A DNA stretch of 6,058 nucleotides from Acidobacteriota bacterium. Its GTDB lineage: Bacteria > Acidobacteriota > Terriglobia > Terriglobales > Acidobacteriaceae. The stretch lies in contig JAJYBT010000188.1 in assembly GCA_021778875.1 (NCBI GenBank), positions 1 to 6,058 of the forward strand, read 5' to 3'. A program made the translations under genes and the position numbers. Shown here piece after piece: positions 1 through 5,412 of the stretch (the stretch's first letter is position 1; the number at the start of each line of letters is the position of its first letter). The notes under the pieces were generated by a model. It searched no databases and was not told the origin of the DNA. It was given only the letters and a program-made list of their open reading frames with translations.

Positions 1-738
1 CAGCCGCACATTGAAGCCATCGTGAGCCGCCTCAAGAAGCGCTATCACGCCGAGGTCACGCTCAAGGCGCCGAAAGTTCCCTACCGCGAGACCATCCGCG
101 GCAAGGCCGACGCGCAGGGCCGTCACAAAAAGCAGACCGGCGGTCACGGCCAGTTCGGCGACTGCAAGATCCGCATGGAGCCCATGGTGCGCGGCGGCGG
201 CTTCGTGTTCGCCAACGAAATCTTCGGCGGAGCCATTCCGCGGCAGTTCGTGCCCGCCGTCGAAAAAGGCATCGTCGAGTCCGCAGCGCGCGGCTACCTG
301 GCAGGCTACCCCGTCGTGGACTTCAAGGTCACGGTCTACGACGGCAGCTATCACGATGTGGACTCGAACGAAATGTCGTTCAAGATGGCGGGGCGCATCG
401 CCTTCCGCAAGTGCATGGAACAGGCCAAACCCTGCCTGCTGGAGCCCGTCATGAAGGTCGAAATCGAGGCCCCCGACGAGTTCGCCGGAACCCTGATGGG
501 CGACCTGAACGGCCGCCGCGGCCGCGTCCAGGGCATGGAGTCCAAGGGGCGCACCACCGTCATCAACGCCGAAGTGCCCATGGCGGAGATGCTCACCTAC
601 GGCACGCTGCTCACCTCCATGACCCAGGGCAAGGGCAGCTACCACATGGAGATGGACCACTACGACGTCGTGCCCCAGGCCGTGGCCGACAAAATCCTCG
701 CCGGCGCGAAGCGCCCGGTGGAGGAAGAGGAAGAATAA
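1..738 (+). CDS. Elongation factor G-like translational GTPase (EF-G2 type), C-terminal part
   Basis: The reading frame is open from the first base, so this is the last 245 codons of a protein whose family is usually about 670-700 residues; the GTPase domain is off the window. What remains is domain IV (about residues 15-150 of the visible part; conserved PYRETIRGKA, then HKKQTGGHGQFGDC, then GSYHDVDSNEMSF) and domain V (about 148-232; EPVMKVEIEAP, GDLNGRRGRVQGMES, AEVPMAEMLTYGT). EF-G promotes ribosomal translocation, and the domain IV tip enters the decoding region. The tip histidine of the YHDVDS loop is kept (visible residue 118, bases 352-354). The GRHKKQTGGHGQFGD stretch resembles the EF-G2/FusA2 paralogues more than canonical E. 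coli FusA (HAKQSGGRGQYGH). No rpsL, rpsG or tuf follows, which also fits a paralogue outside the str operon. It ends in an acidic tail of five Glu. Family is certain; the paralogue assignment is inferred. Confidence 0.93.
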   Translation, partial: QPHIEAIVSRLKKRYHAEVTLKAPKVPYRETIRGKADAQGRHKKQTGGHGQFGDCKIRMEPMVRGGGFVFANEIFGGAIPRQFVPAVEKGIVESAARGYLAGYPVVDFKVTVYDGSYHDVDSNEMSFKMAGRIAFRKCMEQAKPCLLEPVMKVEIEAPDEFAGTLMGDLNGRRGRVQGMESKGRTTVINAEVPMAEMLTYGTLLTSMTQGKGSYHMEMDHYDVVPQAVADKILAGAKRPVEEEEE

Positions 739-760
739 GCACCCCGGCACAACCTGCGAT

Positions 761-786
761 CCCAGGTCTCAAAATCGAGACCTGGG
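761..786. repeat. Perfect palindromic hairpin, copy 1 of an intergenic repeat; possible terminator
   Basis: Arms CCCAGGTCTC (761-770) and GAGACCTGGG (777-786) are exactly complementary around a 6-nt loop, AAAATC. The element begins 22 bases after the stop of the EF-G-like gene. The following bases (GTACCTTGTTATGC) are only modestly T-rich, so it could be a weak factor-independent terminator or a transcript-stabilising 3' structure rather than a textbook terminator. A related element (21 of 24 positions identical) lies at 2367-2390, so this is a repeat and not a chance hairpin. It also separates the EF-G gene from the sulfatase gene, which argues against a simple operon. Confidence 0.8.
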
Positions 787-828
787 GTACCTTGTTATGC
801 TGTTTCGACAGAAAATGCGACAGAACCC

Positions 829-834
829 GGGGGA
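829..834 (+). promoter_or_regulatory. Ribosome binding site that sets the sulfatase start
   Basis: GGGGGA ends 7 bases before the ATG at 842. The in-frame ATG at 797 has no comparable purine-rich sequence upstream, and the 15 residues it would add sit ahead of the Tat signal with no family counterpart that I recognise. This favours 842 as the start. Confidence 0.65.
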
Positions 835-841
835 TGTGACC

Positions 842-2332
842 ATGAGTGAAAGCGCGAAACCGAGCGCGCAGCCTACGCGCCGGGATTTCCTGCGTCACGC
901 TGCCCTGGCATCGGGTGCGGCGACGGCCGTGGTCGTGAACTCGACATTGGCCGGAGCCAATGCGATGAGCGGCGCTCCCGCGCCTTCCCGGCGGCCCAAT
1001 GTTCTGATGATTTGCGCTGACCAGTTTCGCGCCGACTTTGTAGGCGCAAACCACGAGAACCCTTCCGTCAAAACGCCGCATATCGATGCTCTGGCGGAGC
1101 GCGGCGCGAACTTCAGGCAATGCATGTCGAATCAGCCGCTCTGTTCGCCCTCGCGCGCTTCTTTTCTGACCGGCAGATACGCAACCGAAACCGGCGTTTG
1201 GAAACTCGGGATCGAACTCGATCACACGCTGCCAACCCTGGCAACGGAATTTCGCAGGAACGGCTACACGGCCAACTTCATCGGCAAGTGGCATGTATCG
1301 CAATCCGACCTGGGGAGCGGCGAGAAGCAGCTTGGTTGGATTCCACCGGGCCCTTCACGCGGCGGATTCGACGATTTGTGGGAAGGCGCGAATGTGCTCG
1401 AACTGGTTTCGCACCCGAATCATGGAAACTACTGGGACAACGACGGGAAGAATATCGGCTTCAAGGACGAATACCGCGTGGACTTTATCACGAGTCGGGC
1501 CGTGAAGCTCATCGAGCAGACCCACGACAAGCCGTGGTTTCTGTTCCTCTCGCAACTGGAGCCGCACCATCAGAACGACGTGGATGCGTTCGTTCCGCCC
1601 AGGCGGTATGAAGGCCAGTATGCCGACCCGTACATACCCGCGGATTTGCGCAATCTGCCGGGGAACTGGAGGTCGCGGATCCCAGGCTACTACGGATGCG
1701 TGCAGGCGATTGACGACTGTGTGGGCACGCTGGTTGCGGCGCTGGAGCGGACGGGGCAGCTCGATCACACCATCGTTCTGTTTTTCTCCGATCACGGCTG
1801 CACATTCCGCACACGCCTCGGCGAATACAAGCGTTCGCCGCATGATGCTTCGATTCGTGTCCCGTTCATCGTCGCGGGCCCTGGCTTTGACCAGTCGACG
1901 ACGATCGAGGAGGTTGTCTCGCTTTTGGATTTGGCGCCCACGCTGCTGGATGGCGTCGGAATTGATCCAGCGGCAGGCATGCGGGGCAAGCCGCTCAAGG
2001 CTCTGGCGCAGGATTCGATTGCTCGCAAGGCATGGGACTCGACCTCGTATTTTCAGATCAGCCAATCGATCTGCGGCAGGGGAATTCGCACGCGCGACTG
2101 GTGCTACTGCGCCTTTGACCCCACCGTGACAAACGGTGAAGCAGAGCACAGCACGCACTATCAGGACTTTGCGCTTTACTCGATCTCCGGCGATCCGGCG
2201 CAGTCGCTGAACCTTGTCGGACGTCCGGAATACAGGAAGGTTGCCGACGGACTTCGCGCGGAGTTGGAAAGGCGGATCGTCGCAGCGGGCGAGCCGGAGG
2301 CAACCATCTCGCCGATCGACTACTACGCGTAA
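842..2332 (+). CDS. Tat-exported family S1 (formylglycine) sulfatase
   Basis: A 496-aa predicted sulfate-ester hydrolase of the alkaline-phosphatase fold. The N-terminus has a twin-arginine signal (TRRDFLR, residues 12-18) followed by a hydrophobic Ala/Val stretch to about residue 40, so it should leave the cytoplasm folded. Catalytic landmarks in order: metal-site ADQ (Asp60, Gln61), the formylglycine motif CSPSR (Cys101-Arg105, followed by ASFLTGR), GKWH (Lys149, His151), EPHH (His242/243), SDHG (Asp317, His318) and a Lys at 330 ahead of IRVPFIV. All expected active-site groups are present. Gln replaces the second Asp of the usual DD pair; as I recall, choline-sulfatase and phosphonate monoester hydrolase relatives also have DQ. 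The substrate cannot be read from sequence. Cys101 must be oxidised by a maturase that is not in this window. The gene stands alone between two copies of a palindromic repeat, and its third codon positions look less GC-rich than those of neighbouring genes. A phosphonate or phosphodiester substrate is an alternative. Confidence 0.92.
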   Translation: MSESAKPSAQPTRRDFLRHAALASGAATAVVVNSTLAGANAMSGAPAPSRRPNVLMICADQFRADFVGANHENPSVKTPHIDALAERGANFRQCMSNQPLCSPSRASFLTGRYATETGVWKLGIELDHTLPTLATEFRRNGYTANFIGKWHVSQSDLGSGEKQLGWIPPGPSRGGFDDLWEGANVLELVSHPNHGNYWDNDGKNIGFKDEYRVDFITSRAVKLIEQTHDKPWFLFLSQLEPHHQNDVDAFVPPRRYEGQYADPYIPADLRNLPGNWRSRIPGYYGCVQAIDDCVGTLVAALERTGQLDHTIVLFFSDHGCTFRTRLGEYKRSPHDASIRVPFIVAGPGFDQSTTIEEVVSLLDLAPTLLDGVGIDPAAGMRGKPLKALAQDSIARKAWDSTSYFQISQSICGRGIRTRDWCYCAFDPTVTNGEAEHSTHYQDFALYSISGDPAQSLNLVGRPEYRKVADGLRAELERRIVAAGEPEATISPIDYYA

Positions 2333-2366
2333 GGAGTCTTTGATTTCCAGCGTGGCCGACGGCGGA

Positions 2367-2390
2367 CCAGGCCTCAATATCGAAACCTGG
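2367..2390. repeat. Diverged palindrome, copy 2 of the intergenic repeat, between convergent genes
   Basis: This 24-bp element matches 762-785 at 21 positions (differences at 2372, 2378 and 2384). The outer arms CCAGG and CCTGG are intact. In plus-strand RNA the changes create two C-A mismatches in the stem. In minus-strand RNA the same positions are G-U wobbles, so the 9-bp stem stays fully paired. It lies 34 bases after the sulfatase stop and 32 bases beyond the stop of the convergent beta-barrel gene, so it could end or protect either transcript. No U-run follows it on either strand. Confidence 0.7.
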
Positions 2391-2422
2391 TTCAACTCGC
2401 GCTTCTACTGCGCAGGCCGCCC

Positions 2423-3082
2423 TTAAAACCTGTAAAACACCCCGCCCATCGGCTGGATGATCCCTGTATACGCCCCGGTGGGCGAGTAATAGATGGACAG
2501 CGCTGGCGCCTTGGCAATGTTGTCCCGCACCTGCGCACGCACGCCAAAGTGCTCGCCCAGGGCAAAGTCCACGCCGCCGCCAAAGATGTACGTTGGCCTC
2601 ACGGTGTTGTTCGCCGCATAGGCGCTGTTGCCGGGCACAGTGGCCGTAAAGCCCAGGCCGCCCACGGCAAAAGGCCGCAGGTTGCCGTACTGCTTTGAGA
2701 ACACCCAGTCCAACCCAATAATGTTGGACCCGGCCGTGATGGTCAGCGGCTGGGTGGTGCAGCGGTAGCCGCAATTGCCCACCAGCGGCTTAAACGACTG
2801 GTCCCCCGGGTTGAACGAGTAGGTGAACTCGTAGCCAATCATCGAGCTGTGAATGTGGCGCACCTCGAACATCCCGCCCATGGCATTCTTCGGCGTCTGC
2901 ACGGTGCCATTGCCGCTGGTGCTGCTGGTCATTGCCTGGTAGAAACTCGCCGCCACATCGGTCTGTGCTTCGCTTGCGGCCGGCTTCTGCTGCGCCGCCG
3001 CGCCCTGCGCATACACCGTCGCGCTGCTCAACGCAGCCATTCCAATCACCGCCGCAACGGCCTGCATCCACTTCTTTCGCAT
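2423..3082 (-). CDS. Secreted outer-membrane beta-barrel protein of unknown function
   Basis: A 219-aa protein with a clear Sec signal peptide: MRKKW, a hydrophobic Ala/Val/Ile/Met core, and a likely cut after VYA at residue 25. After a low-complexity Ala/Gln linker (26-45), the body has alternating polar and hydrophobic, Gly/aromatic-rich segments typical of a small barrel (FEVRHIHSSMIGYEFTYSF at 72-90, LRPFAVGGLGFTATV at 135-149, TYIFGGGVDFALGEHFGVRAQVRD at 164-187). It ends in GGVFYRF, with the terminal Phe expected of proteins assembled by the BAM complex. Two Cys (104 and 108, NCGYRC) may form a small disulfide loop. The start at 3082 was chosen over an adjacent ATG at 3085 because the GGAG at 3089-3092 is better spaced from it; a longer frame from 3133 would bury the signal peptide. 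It is divergent from the TolC gene and convergent with the sulfatase gene. Localisation is well supported; function is not recognised. Confidence 0.85.
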   Translation of the reverse strand: MRKKWMQAVAAVIGMAALSSATVYAQGAAAQQKPAASEAQTDVAASFYQAMTSSTSGNGTVQTPKNAMGGMFEVRHIHSSMIGYEFTYSFNPGDQSFKPLVGNCGYRCTTQPLTITAGSNIIGLDWVFSKQYGNLRPFAVGGLGFTATVPGNSAYAANNTVRPTYIFGGGVDFALGEHFGVRAQVRDNIAKAPALSIYYSPTGAYTGIIQPMGGVFYRF

Positions 3083-3088
3083 CATGAT

Positions 3089-3092
3089 CTCC
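3089..3092 (-). promoter_or_regulatory. Ribosome binding site of the beta-barrel gene
   Basis: On the minus strand GGAG is followed by ATC and two consecutive ATG codons (3085 and 3082). The spacer is 3 nt to the first and 6 nt to the second, which favours 3082 as the start. The two choices differ by a single Met. Confidence 0.55.
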
Positions 3093-3180
3093 GTCTTGAG
3101 TTTAAACCCGCGAACCGGGCTGGCTTGACACAAGAACAGCTCCCGATCCGGGTCGAGGATGCACTCCGTGCCAAGTGGTT

Positions 3181-3210
3181 TTGATGCAAAACCCGCAAAT
3201 TTGGTAACTT
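3181..3210 (+). promoter_or_regulatory. Weak candidate promoter for the TolC-family gene
   Basis: TTGATG (3181-3186) matches four of six bases of a sigma-70 -35 box. It is followed after 18 bases by TAACTT (3205-3210), which matches three of six bases of a -10 box and has a TGG extension in front. The -35 overlaps the small hairpin at 3177-3193. It would give a leader of roughly 130 nt. This is only a sequence match; in a GC-rich genome of uncertain phylum it may be wrong. Confidence 0.22.
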
Positions 3211-3345
3211 GCTGAGGCTGCCTTCCTTACGATACAGCGTTACCCTTGGGGTCTGCACCCCGCCTCGACGCGCCCCGCCGCCGCCCACGCAAAAATTCTC
3301 CGCCGCCGGGAATCCTCCGGCCCGCTCGCACATCTGAGAAAATAG

Positions 3346-4818
3346 ATGGAAGTGACAGGAGCGGTTCATTTTGCCTTGCGGCGCGCTGCGTCGCCCGCCT
3401 TGCTGGCGATTCTGGCGCTCGCAGCGCCGGGCGTGACCGCGCATGCGCAGATGCCCAGCCAGGGCTCCGCCGCCAATCCCTTCTGGGGCAGCGTAACTGC
3501 ACAGCCCGTGACGGACACGAACCTCCAGCTCTCCCTCGACGACGCCGTCCGCCGCGGCTTGGCTAACAACCTCGGCCTCAAGGAAGCCGAGAACGGCGAG
3601 AAAAGTATCCACGGGCAGAAGAACGAGGCACTGCAGGAGTTTCTGCCCAACATCACGCTCACCGGCGGCACCGGCGTCTTCCAGCACGATCTCGCCGCGC
3701 TCGGCTTTGGCCCCGGCACCATCAGCAAGTTCGCCCAGATGTTTCCCGGCGGAGCTACGCCGGCAGGGCTCTCCTTCATCACCCGCGACGACCTGACGCA
3801 GGGGCACATCAATTTTGAACAGACACTTTTCTCCGGCCCGGTCATCGCTGCGTGGAAGGCAGCCGGAGCGGCCGAGCGCGTGGCCTATTTCGCCAAAATG
3901 TCCGCGCGGGGCGAGGTCGTTCAGCAGGTGGCCACCGCCTACCTGCGCTCCATCGCCGCCGCCAGCCACGTGGACAACGCCAAAGCCCTTCTTGCCGCCG
4001 ACCAGGTGCTGCTTGACCAGGCCCATGCCGCGCACGAAGCGGGCACCGTGGCAAATCTGGATGAGTTGCGCGCGCGCGTCCAGCTTCAAGCGCAGCAACA
4101 GGCGCTCATTGCCGCGCAAAATGAGCAGGAGAAAGATCTGATCCTGCTCAAGCGCGAAATCGGCATCCAGCCCGGACAGAAAATTCAGCTCACCGATCCC
4201 GCGCCTTACAGCGACCTGGCCGCGCAGACGCCCGAGGAAGTCCGCGCAATTGCCTACAAGAACCGGCAGGACTATCAGAATCTGCAAAACCAGGCGGTGG
4301 AGGCGAAGGCGATCCACGCCGCCTATCGCAGCCAGCGGCTGCCCACGCTCAAGTTCGGCGGCTTCTGGGGCGTAGACACGGTCAACGGCGCAGGCACCCA
4401 CGGAAACTTCGCCGCCATCGGCACACTCAGCGTGCCGCTCTTCCGCGAGGCCAGCCTGCGCGGCGATGAGGAAGTCTCCGCCGCCCAGCTTACCGCAGTC
4501 CAGTCCCAGCTTGCCGACCTGCGCAGCCACATCGACGAGCAGGTGCGCGACGCCCTGCTCGACGTGGACGCATCCGCGAAGCTGGTCGAAGTCGCCCGCT
4601 CCAACGTCGATCTGGCCACGCGCGCCCTCAGCGACGAAACCGACCGCGTCAAGGCCGGAGTGGACGACAACCTGCCGCTGGTCACCGCGCAGGCAACACT
4701 GGCCACCGCGCAGAACAACCTCGTTGAAAGCCTCTACCAGTACAACGTGGCCAAGCTCGCGCTGGCCCGCTCTGCCGGTGTGCTGGAGACTCAGTACCGC
4801 CTTTACCTTGGCCGCTGA
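3346..4818 (+). CDS. TolC-family outer-membrane efflux protein
   Basis: A 490-aa protein that should form the trimeric outer-membrane duct of a tripartite exporter or type I secretion system. A signal peptide (hydrophobic ALLAILALAAPGV, residues 18-30, likely cut after AHA at 34) precedes two outer-membrane-efflux repeats, about 60-280 and 285-480. Each repeat opens with long Ala/Gln-rich coiled-coil helices. The related helix segments GTVANLDELRARVQLQAQ (233-250) and GVDDNLPLVTAQATLATAQ (438-456) show the internal duplication of the family. The beta-strand parts are FLPNITLTGGTGVF (99-112) and LPTLKFGGFWGVDTV (332-346), each opening with the typical LP. Length is normal. The ATG at 3346 has a modest GAGAA five bases upstream; the region before the signal peptide is a little long, so a start at the TTG 3376 is possible but less well placed. 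No membrane-fusion protein or pump gene lies beside it, so the transported substrate is unknown. Confidence 0.93.
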   Translation: MEVTGAVHFALRRAASPALLAILALAAPGVTAHAQMPSQGSAANPFWGSVTAQPVTDTNLQLSLDDAVRRGLANNLGLKEAENGEKSIHGQKNEALQEFLPNITLTGGTGVFQHDLAALGFGPGTISKFAQMFPGGATPAGLSFITRDDLTQGHINFEQTLFSGPVIAAWKAAGAAERVAYFAKMSARGEVVQQVATAYLRSIAAASHVDNAKALLAADQVLLDQAHAAHEAGTVANLDELRARVQLQAQQQALIAAQNEQEKDLILLKREIGIQPGQKIQLTDPAPYSDLAAQTPEEVRAIAYKNRQDYQNLQNQAVEAKAIHAAYRSQRLPTLKFGGFWGVDTVNGAGTHGNFAAIGTLSVPLFREASLRGDEEVSAAQLTAVQSQLADLRSHIDEQVRDALLDVDASAKLVEVARSNVDLATRALSDETDRVKAGVDDNLPLVTAQATLATAQNNLVESLYQYNVAKLALARSAGVLETQYRLYLGR

Positions 4819-4829
4819 ACCCCGCGCCG

Positions 4830-5405
4830 TTACGCCTTCCGCAGCGCCGGGCTCACCTGCTCCAGCATCGCCGTCACCAGCGCCAGCGGCAGACCAACCA
4901 CATTGAAGTAGCAGCCCTCGATGCGCGGAATCCAGCACGCCGCCCTGCCCTGGATTGCATACGCGCCGGCCTTGTCCATGGGCTCGCCGGTCGCAATGTA
5001 CGCCGCAATCTCCTCGTCGGACAATGTAAGAAAGCGCACCGCCGTCGCCTCGGCCGCCACCTCCACGCGCTGCGCCGTCACCACGGCCACGCCGGTGATG
5101 ACGCGATGCGTCCGTCCGCTCAGCAGACGCAACATGCGCGCCGCGTCGCCGGAGTCTTCCGGCTTGGCCAGGATGTGGTTATCGAGCGTAACCGTCGTAT
5201 CCGCGCCCAGCACCACCGCCTCCGCGTCGCCCAGTTCGTCATAGACGGCCTGCGCCTTCTCCCGCGCCAGCCGCGTGACGTAAGAAATGGGGTCTTCGCC
5301 CGGCAGAGGATCTTCAGGAATGTGCGCCGCATGAATCTGGAACGAGAAGCCCGCCTGCGCAAGCAGTTCGTGGCGGCGTGGAGAAGCAGAAGCGAGAATC
5401 AGCAT
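4830..5405 (-). CDS. maf: Maf-family nucleoside triphosphate pyrophosphatase (dTTP/UTP type)
   Basis: A 191-aa cytosolic enzyme that hydrolyses non-canonical or excess nucleoside triphosphates to the monophosphate and pyrophosphate, cleaning the nucleotide pool. The N-terminal ILASASPRRHELL (residues 3-15) carries the SxSPRR signature. Glu31, the catalytic-loop Asp69 in LGADTTV, Lys81 in AKP, and MDKAGAYAIQG (143-153, with Lys145 and Gln152) follow in the order of E. coli YhdE, which acts on dTTP and UTP. Length matches the family. The ATG at 5405 has no recognisable ribosome binding site, and the stop of the upstream gene is only 7 nt away, so its translation is probably coupled to that of the isoaspartyl peptidase. 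At its 3' end it faces the TolC gene across 11 bp. The YhdE-like specificity is inferred from similarity in the IQG region; the family assignment is firm. Confidence 0.95.
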   Translation of the reverse strand: MLILASASPRRHELLAQAGFSFQIHAAHIPEDPLPGEDPISYVTRLAREKAQAVYDELGDAEAVVLGADTTVTLDNHILAKPEDSGDAARMLRLLSGRTHRVITGVAVVTAQRVEVAAEATAVRFLTLSDEEIAAYIATGEPMDKAGAYAIQGRAACWIPRIEGCYFNVVGLPLALVTAMLEQVSPALRKA

Positions 5406-5412
5406 AGTCGAA

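Larger units (their letters stand above)
3083..3345. other. Divergent intergenic region between the beta-barrel and TolC genes
   Basis: This 263-bp stretch must hold the start signals for both flanking genes unless they are transcribed from elsewhere. Visible structure: an 8-bp palindrome GTTTAAAC (3100-3107), a hairpin GGTTTT-GATGC-AAAACC (3177-3193), a hairpin GGGGT-CTGC-ACCCC (3248-3261), and a weak stem GCCGG/CCGGC (3305-3321). The part near the TolC start is very C-rich on the plus strand. I found no convincing open frame and no clean consensus promoter for the minus-strand gene. A GAGAA at 3336-3340 is the only candidate ribosome binding site for the TolC gene. Confidence 0.6.

Noticed and set aside
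411..839. A 142-codon plus-strand frame overlapping the EF-G-like gene end
   Set aside because: It is an out-of-frame shadow of a conserved gene, Arg/His/Gly-rich, and runs through the palindromic hairpin.
797..841. Upstream in-frame ATG that would lengthen the sulfatase by 15 residues
   Set aside because: It has no ribosome binding site, begins just after the hairpin, and puts extra residues before the Tat motif, whereas the ATG at 842 has GGGGGA at good spacing.
1355..2395. A 346-codon minus-strand frame across the sulfatase gene
   Set aside because: It is antisense to an intact sulfatase with all catalytic motifs, its composition is Arg-rich, and its start lies inside the palindromic repeat.
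3085..3112. Possible third copy of the palindromic repeat (minus-strand GGTTTAAACTCAAGAC)
   Set aside because: The resemblance to the two real copies needs a gap and several mismatches, the arms do not pair, and it lies in a 5' leader rather than after a gene.
3124..3129. Perfect TTGACA on the plus strand
   Set aside because: No acceptable -10 box lies 16-19 bases downstream (the sequence there is GC-rich, around the GATCCGGGTC stretch), so it is probably a chance hexamer.
3152..3175. Sigma-54-like sequence on the minus strand (TTGGCACGGAGTGCATC)
   Set aside because: The GG and GC dinucleotides are 8 bases apart instead of the required 10, so it cannot serve as a -24/-12 promoter.
3082..4938. 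A 618-codon stop-free minus-strand frame across the TolC gene and the divergent intergenic region
   Set aside because: It is antisense to a clear TolC-family gene, has low-complexity Gly/Ala/Arg/Val-rich content and no recognisable motif. Long antisense frames are common in GC-rich coding DNA.
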